From [Actinomadura] parvosata subsp. kistnae (lineage in GTDB: Bacteria; Actinomycetota; Actinomycetes; Streptosporangiales; Streptosporangiaceae), in the NCBI RefSeq assembly GCF_900323885.1, contig NZ_OOHJ01000018.1, forward strand, positions 4,079,001 through 4,143,000: a stretch of 64,000 nucleotides of DNA. The letters are read 5' to 3'. The notes under the pieces were generated by a model, which saw only the letters and a list, made by a program, of their open reading frames with translations, did not search any database and was not told the origin of the DNA. The position numbers and the translations under genes were made by a program. Positions 61,042-64,000 of the stretch are shown here, in pieces (the stretch's first letter is position 1; each line of letters begins with the position of its first letter).

Positions 61042-62624
61042 GAGGCGTCCCTGCCGGGCAGGCGGGCCTCGACCAGGAACCCGCCGCCGGGCGCCGCCCC
61101 GGTGCGCAGCTCCCCGCCGACGGCCGCCGCCCGCTCCCGCATGCCGGCCACCCCGTGCCCGCCACCCGTGCCGACCGGCTCGTGCCCGCCGTCCGCGCTT
61201 GGGCCGCCTGGCTCCAGGTGCGGCGGGCCGGGGCCGTTGTCGCGGATGAGGAGGTGGAGGGTGTCGCCGGTGTAGTCGAGCTCCACGTCCACCGCCGCCC
61301 CCGGCGCGTGCCGGCGGGCGTTGGTGAGCGCCTCCTGGACGATCCGGTACGCGGCCAGCTCCACACCCGGATCCAGCTCCACCGGCGCGCCCCTCAGGAT
61401 CAGCCGGGTGCTGCTGCCCGACGCCTCGCGGGACTCGTCCAGCAGCTCGTTCAGCTCGTCCAGGCGCAGGCCGGGCTGCGGGCGCCAGGCCGGCTCCGCC
61501 TCCGCGTCCTCGCGCAGGACGCCGAGTAGCCGGCGCATCTCCGTCAGCGCCGCCCTGGCGGTGTCGCCGATCGCCAGCAGCCGCTCCGCCCCCGCCGCCG
61601 GCATGCCCGGGACGGCCAGCCGCGCCGTCTCGGCCTGGACGGCGACCATCGAGATGTGGTGGGCCACCACGTCGTGCAGCTCCCGCGCGATGCGGGCGCG
61701 CTCGCCCCGGGCCGTGTGCTCCAGCAGGCTGTCGGCGATGACCTGACGGGCGGCCGTGTCGGCCCTGGCCTGGTGGCGGGCGCGGCGGGCGATCCCGGCC
61801 AGCGCCGCCGCCGCGGCCAGGCAGCCGAGCAGCAGCGTCAACAGGCGTACCGGGCCCTCGGACGCGCCGCTCGCCTCCGCCACCACCGCCAGCACCGGGA
61901 ACGGCGCGGTGAGCGCCACCGCCCGCCACGGCGGCCCGCCGAACCGGTAGGCGGCTATGAGCTGGGCGGCCAGCCCCGCGAAGGTGAAGGTGTGGAACGC
62001 GGTGACCGACAGCAGGCTCGCCCCCGTGACCAGGAGCCCGGCGGTGACCGGCTGGCCCCAAAGGAAGGCGAGCGGGAGGGTGGTGGCCAGGGCGAGCAGC
62101 GGGAGGACGACGGCCTGCGGGGTCGGCACGCCCGGCCCGCCGGTGCCGCGCGGCAGGTCACGCGGCTCGGACACGCCCCCGACCGGGGCACTCCGCGGGT
62201 CGAGGGCCGCGCGGCCGGGCTCGCCCCTCGTGTCGGCGCCCGGAGGCGCGGAAGCACCCGTAGTGTCGGCGCCCGGAGGCACGGAAGTGCCCGGGGTGTC
62301 GCCGCCCGGAGGCGCGGAAGTGCCCGTAGGGTCGGCGTCGGCCGAGGGTGACGGTATGGCCGGCGCCGGGACGGTCTCGGTGTCCGAGAGGGACAGGCCG
62401 GAGCCGGGCGGGGCCTGGGCGATCGCCTGGGCCAGACCCGCCAGGGTCAGCAGCGCGACGAGCACGAGCGGCGCGTACCGGGCCGCGGCGAGTCGCCGCA
62501 CCGGCCGCGCCCACGCCCGGAACCGCCCGGACGTCCCGAGCCGCCGGACCGGCCGTGCCCACTGCCGGAGCCGCCGGACCGGCCGCGTCTCGTCCCGGTC
62601 GTACGCTCGCTCCACGGACCTCAT
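61038..62624 (-). CDS. Sensor histidine kinase (HisKA_3 type) with repeat linker
   Basis: The 528-residue membrane kinase has an Arg-rich N-terminus (about 1-50) with three similar RPVRRL units, a first membrane helix (about 51-68), a Pro/Gly/Thr-rich segment with a 33-bp tandem repeat (about 99-131), and several further membrane segments. The dimerisation/phosphorylation site is in IARELHDVVAHHISMVAVQ, and the ATPase domain has EALTNARRHAPG and DNGPGPP. The partner is the regulator gene that overlaps its stop. ATG at 62624 with GGGGA upstream. Confidence 0.92.
   Translation of the reverse strand: MRSVERAYDRDETRPVRRLRQWARPVRRLGTSGRFRAWARPVRRLAAARYAPLVLVALLTLAGLAQAIAQAPPGSGLSLSDTETVPAPAIPSPSADADPTGTSAPPGGDTPGTSVPPGADTTGASAPPGADTRGEPGRAALDPRSAPVGGVSEPRDLPRGTGGPGVPTPQAVVLPLLALATTLPLAFLWGQPVTAGLLVTGASLLSVTAFHTFTFAGLAAQLIAAYRFGGPPWRAVALTAPFPVLAVVAEASGASEGPVRLLTLLLGCLAAAAALAGIARRARHQARADTAARQVIADSLLEHTARGERARIARELHDVVAHHISMVAVQAETARLAVPGMPAAGAERLLAIGDTARAALTEMRRLLGVLREDAEAEPAWRPQPGLRLDELNELLDESREASGSSTRLILRGAPVELDPGVELAAYRIVQEALTNARRHAPGAAVDVELDYTGDTLHLLIRDNGPGPPHLEPGGPSADGGHEPVGTGGGHGVAGMRERAAAVGGELRTGAAPGGGFLVEARLPGRDAS
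62230..62328 (-). repeat. 33-bp tandem repeat in the kinase linker, three copies
   Basis: Three 33-bp units (62230-62262, 62263-62295, 62296-62328) plus a partial fourth encode 11-residue repeats of the type TSAPPGGDTPG in the extracytoplasmic linker of the kinase. The units differ by a few bases each. Confidence 0.85.
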
Positions 62625-62651
62625 TGTTTCCCCGCCACCCCTCACCTGGCA

Positions 62652-62667
62652 TCCCTCCCAGGAGGGA
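62652..62667. promoter_or_regulatory. Inverted repeat between the kinase and ABC genes
   Basis: TCCCTCC (62652-62658) and GGAGGGA (62661-62667) are perfect complements around CA, in the 127-bp divergent region. It may be the binding site of the NarL-type regulator. TAGTGT at 62739-62744 is a -10-like box 7 bp before the ABC ATG, so that mRNA may be leaderless. Confidence 0.4.
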
Positions 62668-62751
62668 CGGGCGCTCCCGGGCACGAGTGAGGCCGAGGAT
62701 CGCTCCTGGGCGTGACGACCGCCGGGGGCGCCGCTGCCTAGTGTCCTGGAC

Positions 62752-63669
62752 ATGGAAGCAACCATCGAAGTCGCCGGGCTGCGCAAGCACTTCGGCCGGA
62801 CGACGGCGCTGGACGGGATGACGTTCACGGTGCTGCCCGGCCAGGTGACCGGGTTCGTCGGGCCGAACGGCGCGGGCAAGTCCACGACGATGCGCGTGGT
62901 GCTCGGCCTCGACGCCCCCGACGAGGGGCACGCGCTCGTGGGCGGCCGGCCGTACCGGAGCCTGCGGCGCCCGCTGGCGCACGTCGGCGCGCTGCTCGAC
63001 GCGGGCGCGCTGCAGCCGGCCCGGACGGCGCGCGACCACCTGCTGTGGCTGGCGCACTCGCAGGGGCTGGGGGCGGGGCGCGTGGACGAGGTGCTGGCGC
63101 TGGTGGGGCTGGAGGAGGTGGCGCGGCGCCGGGCCGGCGGGTTCTCGCTGGGCATGCGGCAGCGGCTGGGGATCGCCGCCGCGCTGCTGGGGGATCCGCC
63201 GGTGCTCATGCTGGACGAGCCGTTCAACGGGCTGGACCCGGAGGGCATCGTGTGGATCCGCGGGCTGCTGCGCTCGCTGGCGGCGGAGGGGCGGGCCGTG
63301 CTGGTGTCCAGCCATCTGATGAGCGAGCTGGAGGACACGGCCGGCCATCTCGTGGTGGTGGGGCGCGGCCGGGTGGTCGCGGACGTGGCGGTGTCGGAGC
63401 TGATCGCCGCGGCCTCGGCGGACCGGGTGACGCTGCGCACGGCGGACCGCTCGGCGGCCATGTCGGTGCTGGCGGGGGCCGGGGCGACGGTGGCGGCGAG
63501 CGAGCGGGACACGCTGGTCGTCTCCGGGATGGCCGCCGGGAGCGTGGTGCGGCTGCTCGGCGCGCACCAGGTGCCGTTCTCGGAGGTGAGCGCGCACCGG
63601 GCGACGCTGGAGGAGGCGTACCTGGAGCTGACCAGGGACGCCGTGGAGTTCAAGGGGGCGGCGCGATGA
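62752..63669 (+). CDS. ABC transporter ATP-binding protein
   Basis: The 305-residue ATPase of the DrrA/CcmA-like drug-export group has Walker A GPNGAGKST (37-45), signature FSLGMRQRLG (about 133-142), Walker B VLMLDEPFNGLD (about 152-163) and an H-loop in LVSSHLMSE. A C-terminal 90-residue regulatory part follows. It overlaps the permease gene by 4 bp. It is divergent from the two-component genes, which probably control it. Confidence 0.95.
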   Translation: MEATIEVAGLRKHFGRTTALDGMTFTVLPGQVTGFVGPNGAGKSTTMRVVLGLDAPDEGHALVGGRPYRSLRRPLAHVGALLDAGALQPARTARDHLLWLAHSQGLGAGRVDEVLALVGLEEVARRRAGGFSLGMRQRLGIAAALLGDPPVLMLDEPFNGLDPEGIVWIRGLLRSLAAEGRAVLVSSHLMSELEDTAGHLVVVGRGRVVADVAVSELIAAASADRVTLRTADRSAAMSVLAGAGATVAASERDTLVVSGMAAGSVVRLLGAHQVPFSEVSAHRATLEEAYLELTRDAVEFKGAAR

Positions 63670-64000
63670 GCTTCCGCCACGTGCTGCTCGCGGAGTGGAC
63701 CAAGCTCAGGACGGTACGCGGCTGGGTGGCGGGCCTGGTGGCCGTCAGCCTGGCGGTGATCGGGCTCGGCCTGCTCTTCGCCACCGGCAGCACCTCCTCG
63801 TGCAGCAAGGGCAAGGTGGAGGTGCCCTGCCCGACGCCGCCGCTGGGCCCCGACGGCACGGCGGTCGAGGACCGCTTCTACTTCGTCAGCATGCCGCTGG
63901 ACGGCAACGGCTCCATCACCGCCCGGGTGAACTCGATGACCGGCCAGATCCGGCTGCCCGACGCCACGCCGGGCGTGCGTAACGTCGTCTCCGGCACGGT
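63666..64000 (+). CDS. ABC transporter permease, N-terminal part
   Basis: The frame begins MSFRHVLLAEWTKLRTVRGW, typical of ABC-2 type permeases of this group, followed by a membrane helix (about 22-38) and an extracytoplasmic loop with two Cys (SCSKGKVEVPCP). It runs off the window end after 111 codons. The ATG overlaps the stop of the ATPase gene, so the two are coupled. Confidence 0.9.
   Translation, partial: MSFRHVLLAEWTKLRTVRGWVAGLVAVSLAVIGLGLLFATGSTSSCSKGKVEVPCPTPPLGPDGTAVEDRFYFVSMPLDGNGSITARVNSMTGQIRLPDATPGVRNVVSGT

Overview
The window is a high-GC chromosomal segment with many GTG starts, 4-bp start/stop overlaps and strong GC codon bias. Marker genes (a DUF3499 protein, MtrA-MtrB-LpqB, an HGxxPAAW-type membrane protein, an Rv3235-like protein, a DasR-like GntR regulator) point to an actinomycete. 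I infer a Streptosporangiales (Nonomuraea-like) organism; the exact genus is a guess. No tRNA, rRNA or CRISPR array was seen.

Left half (1-36.5 kb): a conserved actinobacterial core block in roughly the order known from mycobacteria. It runs DUF3499 - manB - Trm112-like - SIS isomerase - (cation exporter) - ahcY - mtrA/mtrB/lpqB - comF - hpf - NarL-type regulator - secA - Rv3235-like. Accessory inserts break it up: an aminoacyl-phosphatidylglycerol synthase and a divergent alpha/beta hydrolase (4.5-7.4 kb), a second short-type ahcY (9.4 kb), tandem secreted LVIVD-type propeller genes of which the second is frameshifted (11.5-14.3 kb), and a YcaQ/AlkX-like glycosylase (30.4-31.6 kb). Divergent from mtrA is a leftward membrane operon (membrane protein - DUF4129 - DUF4350 - MoxR - DUF58), with SpoIIM and RDD genes beyond it. 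Four gene-free stretches are dense in GC-rich degenerate repeats (about 3.95-4.5, 16.4-16.85, 29.8-30.4 and 31.65-32.7 kb).

Middle (36.7-45.6 kb): one locus encodes the whole phosphoryl relay of a GlcNAc-type PTS. It has two tandem EIIC permeases, a DasR-like repressor, a SIS-type GlcN-6-P deaminase-like enzyme, separate EIIB and EIIA, HPr, EI, and then the lipoprotein N-acetylglucosaminidase NagZ. A perfect 22-bp palindrome related to the DasR operator lies between the repressor and the deaminase gene, and a second dre-like site lies just before ptsH. This suggests coordinated import and use of amino sugars, possibly from wall turnover.

Right part (45.6-64 kb): an orphan ATP synthase subunit a gene, three HAD-type genes with different motif I sequences, small secreted and conserved proteins, and a PBP / LysR / class-A-beta-lactamase-like module. 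Then come an acetoacetate-CoA ligase, a fused NmrA-like/quinone-oxidoreductase protein with a divergent AraC regulator, two nested insertion sequences (an IS5-family element inside the target duplication of an IS481-family element), and a NarL-type two-component system divergent from an ABC exporter that runs off the window end.
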